A stretch of 64,000 nt of DNA from Pseudorasbora parva (lineage: Eukaryota > Chordata > Actinopteri > Cypriniformes > Gobionidae): positions 16,772,507 through 16,836,506 of the forward strand of contig NC_090180.1 in the NCBI RefSeq assembly GCF_024679245.1, given 5' to 3'. The position numbers and the translations under genes were made by a program. Below, one piece after another: positions 50,962 to 63,205 of the stretch; within the stretch, counting starts at the first letter, position 1, and each line of letters starts with the position of its first letter. The notes under the pieces were generated by a model that saw only the letters and a list, made by a program, of their open reading frames with translations, searched no databases and was not told where the DNA came from.

Positions 50962-50967
<6 letters not shown>

Positions 50968-51918
50968 TATTATATTTTAAAATGTATTCTTATGATGGAA
51001 AAGCTGAATTGTCACGTGACCCTTCTGTGGGTTCTGTAGGTGTACATTATTGGCATTAATTACCATTTATGTTGTCCTCTACATTGTGCGCATAATTTTG
51101 TATTTTGTGAGTATGCTTTATCGACAAGCAAACGCCTGCCATGCTTGAGTTACATTGAGCTACAATGACATAGCGCTTCCATACAACCCCGATGATATGG
51201 CATCAGCCGGATGGATCTAAATCCAGTATCCTGTGCTTCATTCAGAAAGGTATAAACAGGCACATGGCTGTTGGCTATTTGCTTTTCAAATGTGACTCTC
51301 CGAGAGCATTCTCCCCTCGCTGATCATTACCCTGCAGCTATTGGGAGTCACAGAGCGAGATGTGAGACGCCGGCCCCAGCATGCGCTCAGTCCAACAAAG
51401 GGCCCTCTCCCTGCTCTCTCGCACAGCTGCCTAATTTGTCTTGGCTCTTTGGAGCCAATCAGCCGTCTCCCAGGGGCCCTTGTGACGTAATGTGCTGCCA
51501 GTCTGATGTTGGCAGTTAGCCAGCCCTGCTGAGCTTTGTCATCTGTGGGCCGCACTATCAAGCAGCAGGTCTGACTGTGGAGTAGCCAGTCGGAAATGGT
51601 GGAAAAACACAATTTTAAGAGAATTTTTGGTTCATTTACAGCAGCATGGCTAAAGTTAACATGGGTTTTTAATTTAATGAAACAAAATTAAAATAAAAAT
51701 GTAATTTCCATTATGACATTATATACATTTTTTGTTTATTGTTGCAAACATTATAATCATTAATAGGGATGTGCCTAAAGCTAAATACTTTATTCCGGCA
51801 CATCCCGAATCATCCCTTATGATAAATAGTTAATATCAAAAGAGAAATATAAATGGAAAAAAAATGTTTTATTGTTCATGCTCATTTACCCTGTTTTTAT
51901 ATTAAGATTCATTTAGCT

Positions 51919-52422
51919 TAGCCTGACAAGCCAGACCCACATCAAGATGTTTGGTCTGGAAACTCACCATAGACAGGGCTCAATCCGAGGGGCGGAATAA
52001 ACGGTTGTCTTTCAAACTCCCTCTGCACGTGATAGGATAGCGCTATAACCAGAGCAACGAAGGTGAAACAGAGCTTGTTGATAGTTTAAACATTCACCGT
52101 GTCCGGTCGGCTAAACTCCGAACACCTTTTTAAGAATGACTTCAGTGCCGTTCTTTGTTCTTTTCTCAGAGAAAAGCTTAACTCCAAGTCTTCCAGAGTC
52201 GCAGTCAAAGCTGATTCGAAAGACCGCCGCCGTTCGCCAGTTTCTGTTTACTAGAAGCACGCAAACGCAACTCGGCCGTCATCATTATGGCCCCGCCCGC
52301 CGGCTCTATACACGATGTGATTGGCCCGTCTAGAGTGAGGGGAATACAGCTCTAGTTCCTAGACAACACTTGCAGGCAGATTAAATTTGCTGCCGCTAGG
52401 GTGCGTCTATATTTCTAGGCTA
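51919..52422. mobile_element. 504-bp element with perfect 9-bp target duplication
   Basis: CATTTAGCT occurs at 51910-51918 and again at 52423-52431, directly abutting the ends TAGCCTGACAAG and TTTCTAGGCTA. Only about six end bases are inverted copies (TAGCCT/AGGCTA), so terminal repeats are short. The nine-base duplication is more typical of Mutator-like or unusual hAT elements than of Tc1 or Harbinger. No coding frame is recognised. Confidence 0.82.
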
Positions 52423-55400
52423 CATTTAGCTGTCATCTAACACTTACGGCCCTGTTTTAACGATCTGAGAACATGGTGCAGGTGCATTTAGGTCGTGTCC
52501 GAATCCACTTTTGCTAGTTTAAGGACGGAAAAACTGTCTGCGTGCCTGGCACATGGTCTAAAAGGGTTGTACCTACACTCTTAATGAGTCATGGGTGTGT
52601 TTTTGGTGTAACGTGCAGTAAACCAATAAGAGTCTCATCTCCCATTCCCTTTAAAAGCCAGGTTAAAATCGTTTTAAATCGGATAGTGCACCAAATAAAG
52701 TTATTGTCTCTCAAAAGTAAGAGTCGAGTCAATTAAACAAATCGTTTTTCAAATGAATATGAAGCCGTTTCATTGGGACTTAAAGACCAAACATTAGCAT
52801 ATTGCCAGTCTAATTATTGCATGCACAGACACCAGGGAAATCTTGAACCCCCTCAAACACTGCAGTGGAAACTGGATAGCATCATTTCGAGAAGATACTA
52901 CTCTACAATGTGTTTATTCTATTTCATATTGTGTAGGTATCTGGCTAACGGGCTAACTCACGTTATTACTGTCTTACTGAAATACTACTGTAAATCAGCT
53001 GTGGGCTGCAGTATTACCTAAACCTATGTGTCTATTAATGCAGATTGCCTGTAATTCTTACTACTTTGAGTAAAGATAAAGGATGGAGCGACATTTGTTT
53101 TGCAAACTTTAATGTTACATCAGTCATTCACTTTAGTGCTGGGCTAACATATGTGCTGTTATTGATACCGCATAGTCCCGCATGTGCACCGCAATAAATT
53201 AGAAACACACACGCACAGGTTTGTTGATGGATGCACACTTTTTAATGCCGATGGTGAGGAATTGAAACAGTTGAAACATCTCATAGATGTTTAGATTCCG
53301 AAATACACCCTGTACATGGTAGACCAATCACAAAAGATTGGGCCATCTCACCAATCAGAGCAGAGTAGTCTCATGGAATGGAGGGAGTTAGAGAGACTGA
53401 TTTATTGTGGTGATGTACAATGTATATTATGAGAAAATTATAATATACATTGATGCATGTAAATCTGTTGTTGGAAACCTCCAAAACTAAATTAGGAACC
53501 TTTAAAATAGCATAATAGGGCACTTTAAACAATGTGGAACTGGGCATGAAAATGATAACTGCGTCGGGCTGAAGCTAGCAAAAGACATTTGCGTTGTGTG
53601 GCATTGCGCCACATGTATGATATGGCCCTCAAAGTTACTATCAAAAAACTAAAAATGTATTCAAATCCAGTATTAAATGTAATCCTTAGTCATTTCAAAA
53701 TGAATATCCACTTTTCATAGTGTACATTATAATATTGTGATGCGTAAGTTGACTTGTTGCACAGGATGTTAAACTTGTTTTTAGTGTTAGTGTATTATTT
53801 AAAATTTATTTAGACAAAATAAAATTGACTCAAATGATCAACCACAACATCTTTTGGACAGAATTGGTGCATACCTACTTCAGTTTAGTATCACTGTGAT
53901 GCAAAGAAAAAGATTTAGCTGGCCACATGAAGCTCTATATAAATTTTCACCACTAATTGGTTATTATCCAATATGTTATGCATGGAAACCTGCTTGTTTG
54001 TATTGGTTTCCATGATTATGCTATTGATTTTGCCTCGTGTACATAATTTAACTGCTTTGTTAGGTTATGTAATATAGCATGAAACCACATTTGTATTTAC
54101 AGTATGAACGCTACTAGGTAAAATAATACGGCACTCAGAAATTATATTTCGTTTCATCCATATCTATTGTCATGGGATTACACAGAATGTCAGTCAAAAG
54201 CACACTGAGTTTGAAATTACAGTTGACCCCTCGTATATGTCACCCGTCCCAGCAGGTGGATAGAGGAGGGGTATAATGAGATGCGCCGAGCTGTGATGGA
54301 TGCATTTTTGTCCCATGATGTGTTTACGATGAGTCATTTCTGTGTAAGTGGTTAATCAATCAGCACCATCCCACTCAACCCCCTCCCCATACCTAAATTA
54401 AAATGGCTGTGAGTCAAACCCCTCCAGTCCCTGAATGTCAAGAATAAATTAACACTCCTTGTGCCGGTGGCTCATGATAGAGGGCCAGAAGTTCGAGAGC
54501 ATGTACATTTATCTCAGTCTACATTTGATCAGAAACATTTTAATTTAATTAAGTACAAGATGTGCTGTTTAATTAATATAACATCAACTGCAGTTAATAT
54601 CATATATCATTATAATTAGAGAAAAGACCTAAATGTGTAGAATTTATAGGCATTGTTGTGGTAGACAAGTAAATTATTGAATAGACAGTTCCAAATATGG
54701 CTAATAAAAAAATATTTATTTCCATTTCAACCATTTCAAATTTCAACTGCATTTCTATTACAGATTTGCACAAAACTTTTGGGATATTTTTTAAATGTCA
54801 AAAAAAAAAAAAAAAAATATTGCGAACTGACAGCATTTCCGTTAACAGATTGTAATGTGACTAAAACACAATTTCCTCTCGCAATGTCGTTCCATAACTC
54901 TTGGCAATGGATGTTGGTGCTTTACGTACAGTATATTCCAGCCACCACTCTAGCCATTATTTTTAATCGAAGGCGATGTAGACGTGTTATCCAAGCATTA
55001 ATGGCAAGGAAAGCCCAGAGAGGACATAAGAGGTTTTCTGGTTGTTTCACCCTCTTATATCAAATTGTGGGATTTCTGTGTGGTTTAGAATCCAGTATTT
55101 GTGGAATTATTTTGTCTTTTATGAGTTTAATAAAAAACTATCTCATATTCTTACCAAACTTACCAGCGTCATTTTTAAAGAATGATGGACATATGTCAGG
55201 TGACCTGTAAATGCGGAAAAATACCGGTATGCAGTTTTGCAAAATTGAATTTTTATATAATAACATATTAATATAATATAATCATGCAACTATGTAGGAT
55301 TGTTGCAGTAAAATATCCAAAAACCACTAGGCAAGTGTTATATATTTTGTTCAGTTGAGTTCTTACAATATCCCAAATGTTTCCAACTATTTGTAAATTG

Positions 55401-55957
55401 TGAGAAAAGTGCTATTTTAACTAAGGAACCAGGACGTCTTAGTGAGTCATTTGTTACCCTCGGTTCCAGTTTGATTTTGCAGAAGCGCTTTACTCTTAGC
55501 AGTGTGAACAAGTGTCACAGCAGCCACTGAACGAACGCACAGAGTAACATCATAACATTTTTTTAAACACACTTAAATGTATCTGATATGATAAACAGAG
55601 CTACGTTACCTCATACTCATGACAGGAAAAGCAGAAATGGCGCCGGCGACTGTGTCCCATCCCGTCATAATAAAAGTCCCGCTGCTTGCGAGCTGGAGGG
55701 TTTGCTCAACAATCGCTCCAGGGGCCTTGCTGGGCTCCCACAACACTCAGTCCTGCTCTGCTTCATACTACAGTAACGTTAACTTCTGCCCGAGTCCTAC
55801 ACCGATTCTTTTCCACTGGCTGTGAGGTGAAGACCACATGTCCCAAGATTCTGCGGTCAAACTTGGTGTCTTGGTGTCTAAATCTTGGTCAACATACCTG
55901 CACTGTTAAATACTATTTTTAATGTGATGAGGAAAAACAAGTTTTCTCTTTAAGATT

Positions 55958-56332
55958 GTAAGATTGTGGCCAAAACTGGTACTGCAATCACTATCCCCTC
56001 TCCCCCTCCTCCCGGACTGATAGGTTGCCATATAGGGCAACCTATCAGATCCAGCAGGAACGTTTGTAGCTGCAGCTGTGGTAACTAGAGCAGATCTGGC
56101 AACCCGGATGCCCAAACATTACTGACATTGTGATTGGTAGATAGGTGGAGGGTGGAGCTTCAGGCCAAAACACATGTCAACATTAAAATCAGTTGAGGGC
56201 TGCAACAACAACTTTTAAATGATAATATCCTGGCAAGACTACTGTTGTCAGTGATAGAAGTATTTGAAATGAACATGATTTCTTAATGTCTAGTGACATA
56301 TCAGGGCCATTTTATGATTATTTGAAATACAT
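55958..56332 (+). repeat. About 375-bp repeat, copy 2 of 2
   Basis: This is the direct counterpart of 41871-42262; see that entry for shared blocks. A local difference is a small palindrome, GATAGGTTGCCATATAGGGC then AACCTATC, at about 56018-56047. The first copy has AGGCTGCAG-type sequence at that place. Confidence 0.85.
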
Positions 56333-56826
56333 TTCTTACATACAGTTCATTTGAAATGAGTGATTTGACGGAGGTAGGATATTGTGAAAACTTCCAACTA
56401 CCATGCCACTTCCACACCATACTTGCATCAAAGTAGCCTGCGCAACTTTTCTCTATTTACAGATATGACTAGACATCAACGGCGAGTGACATATGTAAGC
56501 AATTTCCTGCAAAAAACATTCTAACTGGTCTAAAATATAAACATTTAGAATAGGCTTACCATAGTGAATATGGTAAGAAAAAACACATTTTGGAATGGTG
56601 TATTTTTTACTTATTATTTCAATTTTGTTAATTTGTTGAACAAAAAGAAGTTACATAGTGTACCTTTAATTTCAGTCACCAAATAAAAATGCAAAAATGA
56701 TGACTATTTTCAAACAAAATCACTTTCCACCTGTCTTCTTTTGGTCTGACAAACAGATAATCATGGTTAGGGCATGGTGCAAGACTAAAACCTGATCTTC
56801 TCTAATGACTCTATCTCTGTCTTCAG

Positions 56827-56924
56827 TGTCGGGGCAGAGGAAGCAGGAGGCAGATTCTGGGATGAGCTCCGCCACGTTGGCCTGCCAGACGGCATTGACG
56901 TCCGAACACTCTTTGAGGAGTCGG
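56827..56924 (+). CDS. kmt2c: kmt2c coding exon 5: conserved F/LWDEL segment inside extended PHD 1
   Basis: After the acceptor CTGTCTTCAG, and using the two bases carried from exon 4, the frame reads S-V-G-A-E-E-A-G-G-R-F-W-D-E-L-R-H-V-G-L. It continues PDGIDVRTLFEESG. Vertebrate KMT2C has the equivalent K-L-W-D-E-L-x-x-V-G-L-P-D-x-I-D segment just ahead of the Cys-Trp-Ala-His motif. The donor TCGG|GTAAGC leaves one base. The exon is 98 bp and is separated from the next exon by only 492 bp. It lies between the first and second zinc-ligand groups of the finger. Confidence 0.94.
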
Positions 56925-57416
56925 GTAAGCACTTGTTAAAAACTCCACCAAGAAAAGTATACTATAGAATCAATGTTGCCTAGACTATTACTTTTAAGGA
57001 ATAAATATTTTATAGGAAAAAGTGTAGTTTCTATAAAGAAACCAAGGTTTTCACTCTCATATCATGCTGTTGAAAACAGAGGATGATTTAAAGAAACTAA
57101 AAAAACTCAGCCTGAAGGCTTTTATCAGAAAGAAGCCTACAACTACAGTGTAGTTAGACACATGACATTTATTTGAGAAATTGTTAGTCCAATAAAATGA
57201 AGCTGAACTGCTGTTCTGCCAATAAATCTTTACTATGTTGGTCAGAAAGCATAAAGGGATCATTCCAATCTTGGGTGACTTTCTTTCTTCTGTGAAACAC
57301 AAAGCGAGAACTTAGGCAGAATGTCTCATTTTGTGTTTAACAAAAGAAAGAAAATGATATTATGAAATTTCCCATCCCATCTTCTAATTCCTTGTCCAAC
57401 TTTCTTGTGTTGGCAG
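56925..57416 (+). other. kmt2c: kmt2c intron after coding exon 5 (492 bp)
   Basis: This is the only short intron here. Its donor is GTAAGC, and its acceptor follows the pyrimidine-rich CCAACTTTCTTGTGTTGGCAG. No repeat is seen in it. Confidence 0.9.
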
Positions 57417-57526
57417 GTCAGTGCTGGGCCCATCAAAGCTGCGCGTTGTGGTCAAATTTAGTGTGTCAAGCGGAGGATCAATCACTGCTAAACGTGGACA
57501 AAGCCATCCACTCAGGGAGCACAGAG
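57417..57526 (+). CDS. kmt2c: kmt2c coding exon 6: Cys-Trp-Ala-His block of extended PHD 1
   Basis: With the carried-in G the frame reads G-Q-C-W-A-H-Q-S-C-A-L-W-S, then NLVCQAEDQSLLNVDKAIHS and GSTE. This matches the KMT2C block C-W-A-H-x-x-C-x-x-W-S followed by LLVNVDKAV-SGSTE, which supplies Cys and His ligands of the extended PHD finger. The donor ACAGAG|GTATGC ends the exon in phase 0, where the next exon should begin with R-C-A-F-C. That exon was not found before 64000. The 110-bp exon brings the known coding part to 273 codons. Confidence 0.95.
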
Positions 57527-57855
57527 GTATGCTGGGATAACTCGTTCACATTTATCTTGGTTTAAGCGTGCAAGGACTCGTAAATAAAGTAATGACTGCA
57601 AACTTTATGCAAATATAACCACCTCACTGGAGTACTTGAAAGGTTATGCAAATGAGGGTTCAAATGTACAGCTCTCTTTTAATGGTGTTTTTCCCCTTCT
57701 TTTATTGATTGACTATAATGTGTCTGTATTTTAATTTTATCTATGACAGCTATCTTTCCTGAAGCTGTTTTTAGATTTTGTCCTTAATGGCTTCCAGCAA
57801 AGCTGGACACCAGAATATATTTTTGATGCTGGCCCCTATTGTATTATATATATTT

Positions 57856-58746
57856 TAGGGGTGGAATAGTACACAAAACTGACAGTTCGGTATGTACCTC
57901 AGTTTTGAAGTCACGTTCGGTACAGGTTTGGTACAGCAAGGGAGAGAAAACTAAATATAAAATTGCTTTTTATTTATTTTTATTAAACAGTGGTTTGCTG
58001 AGAAAAATGTGTCTGTCCTTAAATGCATTCACTTATAACTAAAAAATAATGAAGATAAAGATAATGCTGTAAACTATAGGGAGCCCTTACTTGCATATTA
58101 CTATAATATTAAATGTTAACAACAGAGCACAAACTATTAGCCTGAATTCAGTTGCTATTTATTTTTAGATATAATAATCAGCACTCAAAATAACACATCG
58201 TATGCAAATATGTAATCTTCACATTAGGCAGTTTTTGCATTAACTTCTAAATCTAATTACAAAATTATGTTTTTACACCAATTCGTTGTTTAAATATAAT
58301 CATTTATACACAGTGGCTTTCATTTTCATTACAGATTTATTTAAACATGAATCAAATAATCAAGACATCACTAACAGGTAGAATATAATGAATATATTGG
58401 CTGATATAGTGCATATATTTAGCAAAAGAGTTAATTTCTGTAGTGAACTAACCAGCTGTGGACACTGAATGACTTGCCTGAGGTAAATGTAATGCTACGT
58501 GACATTGTTTACAAGCTGTTTTATTGACATCTTTCCGCCATTGAAACACGGATTGAGCAATTACACAACATATGACATGTTTCAGTGATTTGTAATGTAT
58601 CCTCAACATCCCTTTAGGTATTGATTTATGTTTATTCTTTGAAGAGATGATCGCAACCAATCGCGTGCTGCTCTGCTGCTTGAACTGACGTTTGTACCTG
58701 TAACGAAATGGTTTGGTATGAATATGTGTACCCGTTACACCCCTTA
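57856..58746. mobile_element. About 890-bp hAT-like inverted-repeat element
   Basis: The left end TAGGGGTGGAATAGTACAC and the right end GTGTACCCGTTACACCCCTTA are imperfect inverted copies. Both are followed inward by GGTA/TACC-type motifs (GTTCGGTA; TTTGGTATG). The flanks are TATATATT-rich, so the target duplication cannot be fixed. No transposase is seen. Confidence 0.68.
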
Positions 58747-59191
58747 TATATATATTTCACTAACAGCTCTGGAAAAAATGAAGGGACTATTTAACATTGA
58801 GGAAGTGGTCTTAATTATCATTTAAGTACATTTTTGGACATTTCTTTATTTTTATGTTTTGACTTCGACATTATATTATGTTCACTTAATTAATCGTTAA
58901 AAACTCTAGTAATTTAATAACACTATTAAATGTAAACTTTAGCAAATCTCAGAATTATGTTGTGTTTCCTAAATTAAATTTTTTTGATCGTTGAAAAAAA
59001 TAAAATTAATTTTAAAACTAGTGACTTGAATTCATTTAGATACATTTTCAGCCATTTATAGGTTATTGGCAATAACACGCAAATAATGATTGGCTTATTT
59101 TCTGCCAAAATGTTAATATCAGTGCATAAAACAGCAGTTTATATATTTAATTGTATTAATTTATTTATGTGCTTTTTAATTATTTTTATAT

Positions 59192-59922
59192 TAGGGATGC
59201 ACCGATCCGATACTCAGTATCAGTATCGGCTCTGATCCGCCATTATTTGACAGATCGGGTATCGGACAGACAGGGCCGATCCAAATTCGATACTGTGCGC
59301 ATAATATTCTGTGTTATTGTTAAGCCCCAGTGCCCCACAAAAGGCACAACAACTTTATTAAGCATCATCAACGATTCGTGCACTATATTATAAGTGTTCT
59401 GAAGCCATTCCATAGTTTAATGCGAGTACAGATGAATATTTAAGTCATTCAATTCAAGTTCACATCAATGCTTTCCTCCGCTGCGGCTGTCAGTCACTCT
59501 CCATTCAGCTTTCAAACTGTGTGTTGCGTTCGGTTACAACAGTCAACGATGAAACTCTCCAAGATTATTTATTGTTTCTGTTATTATGTTAGATCTGTAG
59601 ATAATACTCTATGGTTTCTCATAAAATGACTTTATCTTGCTGGCGTTTATTGTAAATCGTGTTACTTTCTACCGGGTGTCTGTTAGGTCACAACACTGGA
59701 TTAGTTATTGTATTGTTCTTCACACAAAGTAAATGAAATGTTAAACTGTTAAAATAAATGGCTTATAAGAGCTATTCTACATAGAATTTTTTTTTTTTTT
59801 TAAACTGCATTGGTATCGGATGGGTTTAGTATCGGATTTTGTTTATCTGATTTTTTTTATCGGACCGATTTTTTTATATCGGCTCGGATAGGTTCTAAAA
59901 AAATGTTATCGGTGCATCCCTA
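59192..59922. mobile_element. 731-bp hAT-like element with perfect 8-bp target duplication
   Basis: TTTTATAT at 59184-59191 and 59923-59930 flanks the exact inverted ends TAGGGATGCACCGAT and ATCGGTGCATCCCTA. Clusters of ATCGG/CCGAT motifs follow inside both ends. The 8-bp duplication marks hAT-type insertion. The centre has no transposase, so it is non-autonomous. The perfect duplication suggests a fairly recent insertion into the kmt2c intron. Confidence 0.9.
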
Positions 59923-59999
59923 TTTTATATATTTCTGTGTAGCTTTAATAATTTTTTTATTTCAGTGTCAGTGTTTTTTACTATTTCAACATGTTTTAT

Positions 60000-60260
60000 T
60001 CATTTATTTATTCTGCTTATTTTATTTATATATATTTTACTTATTTTACTTACATTGCCATGGCAACATTTCTGGTTTACCTTTTTCATGTGATACATGT
60101 TTTAGTAAATAATCAAATATTTTTTTTATAATCAATGATTTTTGTGAAAGAGATTGATAATCCAGTTGGATAATACTATTGATAATCCAGTTAATTTAAT
60201 ATTTTACTAATTAAATGTATTATTTTATGGTCACAAACTAAAGAATAAGATTACAGTTCC
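60000..60260 (+). repeat. Decayed intron-internal duplication, copy A
   Basis: TTGCCATGGCAACATTT, TAATCAATGATTTTTG, TTGATAATCCAGTT and TTTACTAATTAAATGTATTA recur in the same order at 62941-63130. A further pair, GGGTTACAGTTGTCGTTTAT followed by GCAAATTGGAACCTAACATT at 61106-61150 and its counterpart at 63163-63205, extends the match. The second copy lacks the roughly 840 bp between these blocks. Confidence 0.75.
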
Positions 60261-61610
60261 AATTTGATCCAACTGTTTGCAGAGTCGACTATTTCTACCT
60301 CTCTCTGCATTCTACCATCTACATTTCCACATAATTTGGCCAATCCCTAATTTTTAGTTTATTTCTTGCTCGTGTTTAATGTCACAATAATGACACCTGT
60401 TAGGGTTCTGGGGGTCACCATATACCTGCTGACTCTTATAGCGATGCTGCTGTGTTTCTGTGAAGGCTAGAGCTGGAGGAGTAATCTAAGTGGCTGCTAA
60501 AGGTCGCTGCTGATCAGCTGTGAAATAGAAAAGGTCACAGCACTCAAAGGGGCTGCGGCGTCATCAGCTTCATCACTTAACACCCCCCATGCAGCAACCC
60601 CCTTGATTCACATTCCTTAATGGTGCTCTGCCATTTGATCTTGTGAATTAACAGCTACGCTGCGTTTAATGGTAAATGCCAGTCGAGAGCTCAATTAATA
60701 TGTGTGTGATTTGAACGTTCGTATAGGTGGCTCATCAGATTAGCGTTTTTTTTTCTCTGAGTGGAATCCCCCAGATGGATGTGCATAAATCGTGCACTGC
60801 TCCATTTAAAGCCATGCCTTATCAAAATCCATTTGCTGTAGGAACCGAACAACTTGAGGTGTGAAACAAAATGCGCAGTTAACAAGGAGAGCAGCTGTAA
60901 ACATGAGGGCTGTTGACATGTCAAGTCTGGACTCATCTCACAGTGTTGGTTGACTTTTAGCGTGCAGGCGGTTTCTGAGCAGCTCATTAAGCAGGACGAT
61001 GGACAGAGACGCAGAACAGATCGATTCAAATAGAAAAAGGGAACATTTGCCTGCAAGTGCTAGTTTACAGAGGGAAATATTCAAGTGTTTTCAGGAACAT
61101 GTTATGGGTTACAGTTGTCGTTTATGCAAATTGGAACCTAACATTTGGGAAGACTACGCTTAGATCACCTGGCCCATGAAACAACCTGCATAGGCGGCAT
61201 GAGTTAATGAAATGCCACTGTAGAGCCTAGATGTGTGACCTCTAAGGAATTACACTCTTTTGCTCTCCCTGAATATTTATTTATCTCACAGTACAGGTTT
61301 GAAAGATTATGTAATTTCCACCAAGGCCACAGTGACGGTTGTTTTTATAAACAGCCATTATTATTTCACAAATCTTGTGATGTCTGAAGTCTTGCATGCT
61401 CCAGCTGCTGGTTTTTGCCAGTGGTTGTCGAGTCCTGCAGGCACTTAATAAGGGTAGAAAAAAAATTAAATGCGCTAATGCCAGCTGCGCTTTCACGCTC
61501 TCACTTTTCTCCAACGGCAAGCTGACAAATAATGTGTGCATATTCATTAAATAAGAATATAGTCAACTTATTTTATTTATTTATTTATTCAACTTATTAT
61601 ATTTTACTTA

Positions 61611-62151
61611 ATGGGTCCTGCACACTGTGCGATTTTTCAAAATCCTTTGCGAATGTCCCTTGTCAGACTGTACGAACATGATCCCTGTGTCACACTGTAA
61701 GATCTCAGTTGTCATTAATGTCAGACTGCACGATAGTTTAGGCGCGCTAAAAATGGATGCGCGCAAGAAATCTCACCCGGAGCTTTATATCATCAATGAA
61801 TGACGCGTTCAGTGACAGTGAGCTGCATTACACACGGGACTGAAATGCTGGCTACAAATACATTTCTAGCTCTCGTTTTGGTCATAGTTTGTCTTGAAAA
61901 ACCGAGATATTTGACTATTGTCGTAGGAGAAGTCACACTGCAGGATTCTGTGCCAAATCTTCTGACACTGCCAGAATTTCGTCTGAGGTAAAATTTGATC
62001 GCAGAGCTCATTAATCGGCGGCCGGTGAACATGTCAAACTAACGACCAAAGACGTCAGATTTTAGCCTAGGATATGAGGAATCTTTTAGGATTTCCTAAA
62101 TTTGTCTCTGATGGCCAAATCGTGGCCAAAATCGCACAGTGTGCACCCGGC
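61611..62151. mobile_element. 541-bp PIF/Harbinger-like element with TTA target duplication
   Basis: TTA at 61608-61610 and 62152-62154 flanks ends that share GCACACTGTGCGATTTT (left) with AAAATCGCACAGTGTGC (right). The outermost bases differ (ATGGGTCCT against CCGGC at the other end). No coding frame is recognised. It directly abuts the next element, the two sharing one TTA. Confidence 0.78.
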
Positions 62152-62154
62152 TTA

Positions 62155-62936
62155 AAGGGTTACTTCAGCGATTTAGCATATGGCTTTGTATCACTAGAAA
62201 CCCGGGAGTATATCTGAATGATCGTGCCTATCCCCATATCCCCCTGAGACAAAAGATTTATGTTTTTTTATTTCTGGAAAAAATCCTCCACTTAAGCAAA
62301 TATAGTCATTTTGCATCATTGGAGGAGTTTTTGGCTCGAGGATAAGGACTACAGCCAGTAGAAGGAGACATTTCCGTGTGTTTTCAACCGGTCCATGGGG
62401 GGTGGGATCGCTCACACAGCGCTCGGCTTGCAGCTGCGAGCATTCATGTTAACGGAGTAATGCGGAGCAAAGTGAGTGTTTCAACTTTTCAAATTAATTC
62501 CTATGAAAGTTAAGCTTCCAACGACATGAACTGAAAACGCGCCAGACTGAACATGCAAATGTATGTGATGAATGTAATCTGACTCCTGCTGCGTTTGTGA
62601 CGTGACACTCGCTCGGCTCACTCACATTATATTGAACAGACACGTTCATTTTTTAATTGTAGTGTCTGTTCTCTAACTGAACTGATTTTATGAAAATGAA
62701 CGCAGTGGGCAATTGATCCAGTTATCCAGTAGCGGTGGCTTTGCGAGTGGCCTTGTAGGGCAGCGAAGCAAGTGCATTCTGGGAGTTGTTGTCTTTCATT
62801 CACATGAGCCAAAAATACATTTTCTGTCTTTTCTTAGTCTAGAAGGCACCAAATTCAAAAATAATTTCACATTTCCACTATATTAATGACCCAGTTTAAA
62901 TACAAAGCTTAATGCTAAATCACTGAAGTAACCCTT
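62155..62936. mobile_element. 782-bp PIF/Harbinger-like element with TTA target duplication
   Basis: TTA at 62152-62154 and 62937-62939 flanks the exact ends AAGGGTTACTTCAG and CTGAAGTAACCCTT, which extend to GCGATTTAGCAT and ATGCTAAATCA. A truncated copy in opposite orientation lies at 45030-45634. It shares a TTA with the preceding element, so one inserted at the edge of the other. Confidence 0.85.
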
Positions 62937-62940
62937 TTAA

Positions 62941-63205
62941 GTTGCCATGGCAACATTTAAAAACATTTTTGTTTTTCATGTGTTTTTTATATTTTATTTT
63001 ATATCAGCTTTATCTCAATTAGCAACAAAAATGTAAATAATAATAATGTATAATAATTAATGATTTTTGATAATACTGTTGATAATCCAGTTTATTTTTT
63101 ACTAATTAAATGTATTATTTTATGGACAAAAACCAAAGAACAGTTTAAATATGATTGTTGTGGGTTACAGTTATAGTTTATGCAAACTAGAACCTAACAC
63201 TTGGG
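62941..63205 (+). repeat. Decayed intron-internal duplication, copy B
   Basis: This is the counterpart of 60050-60260 and 61106-61150. Its own left continuation (TTATTTTATTTATTTATTT, ending ATTTTACTTA at 61610) is separated from it by the two transposons at 61611-62936. Both therefore inserted after the duplication. Confidence 0.7.

Larger units (their letters stand above)
48009..56826 (+). other. kmt2c: kmt2c intron after coding exon 4 (about 8.8 kb)
   Basis: It holds the 49326-50754 element with its internal tandem duplication, a (TA)n run at 50902-50961, the 9-bp-duplication element at 51919-52422, and the repeat copy at 55958-56332. The stretch 51250-51620 is richer in G+C, has no repeat ends, and carries CCAATCAG and TGACGTAA motifs; it could be a regulatory element. 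The stretches 48010-49320, 52432-55950 and 56333-56820 show nothing that I can name with confidence. Confidence 0.8.

Noticed and set aside
54677..55210. 177-codon open frame, the longest in the window
   Set aside because: It contains a poly-lysine stretch from an A tract, and the rest (RRRCRRVIQALMARKAQRG...) matches no family that I know. It could be a degraded transposon frame, but I cannot support a gene.
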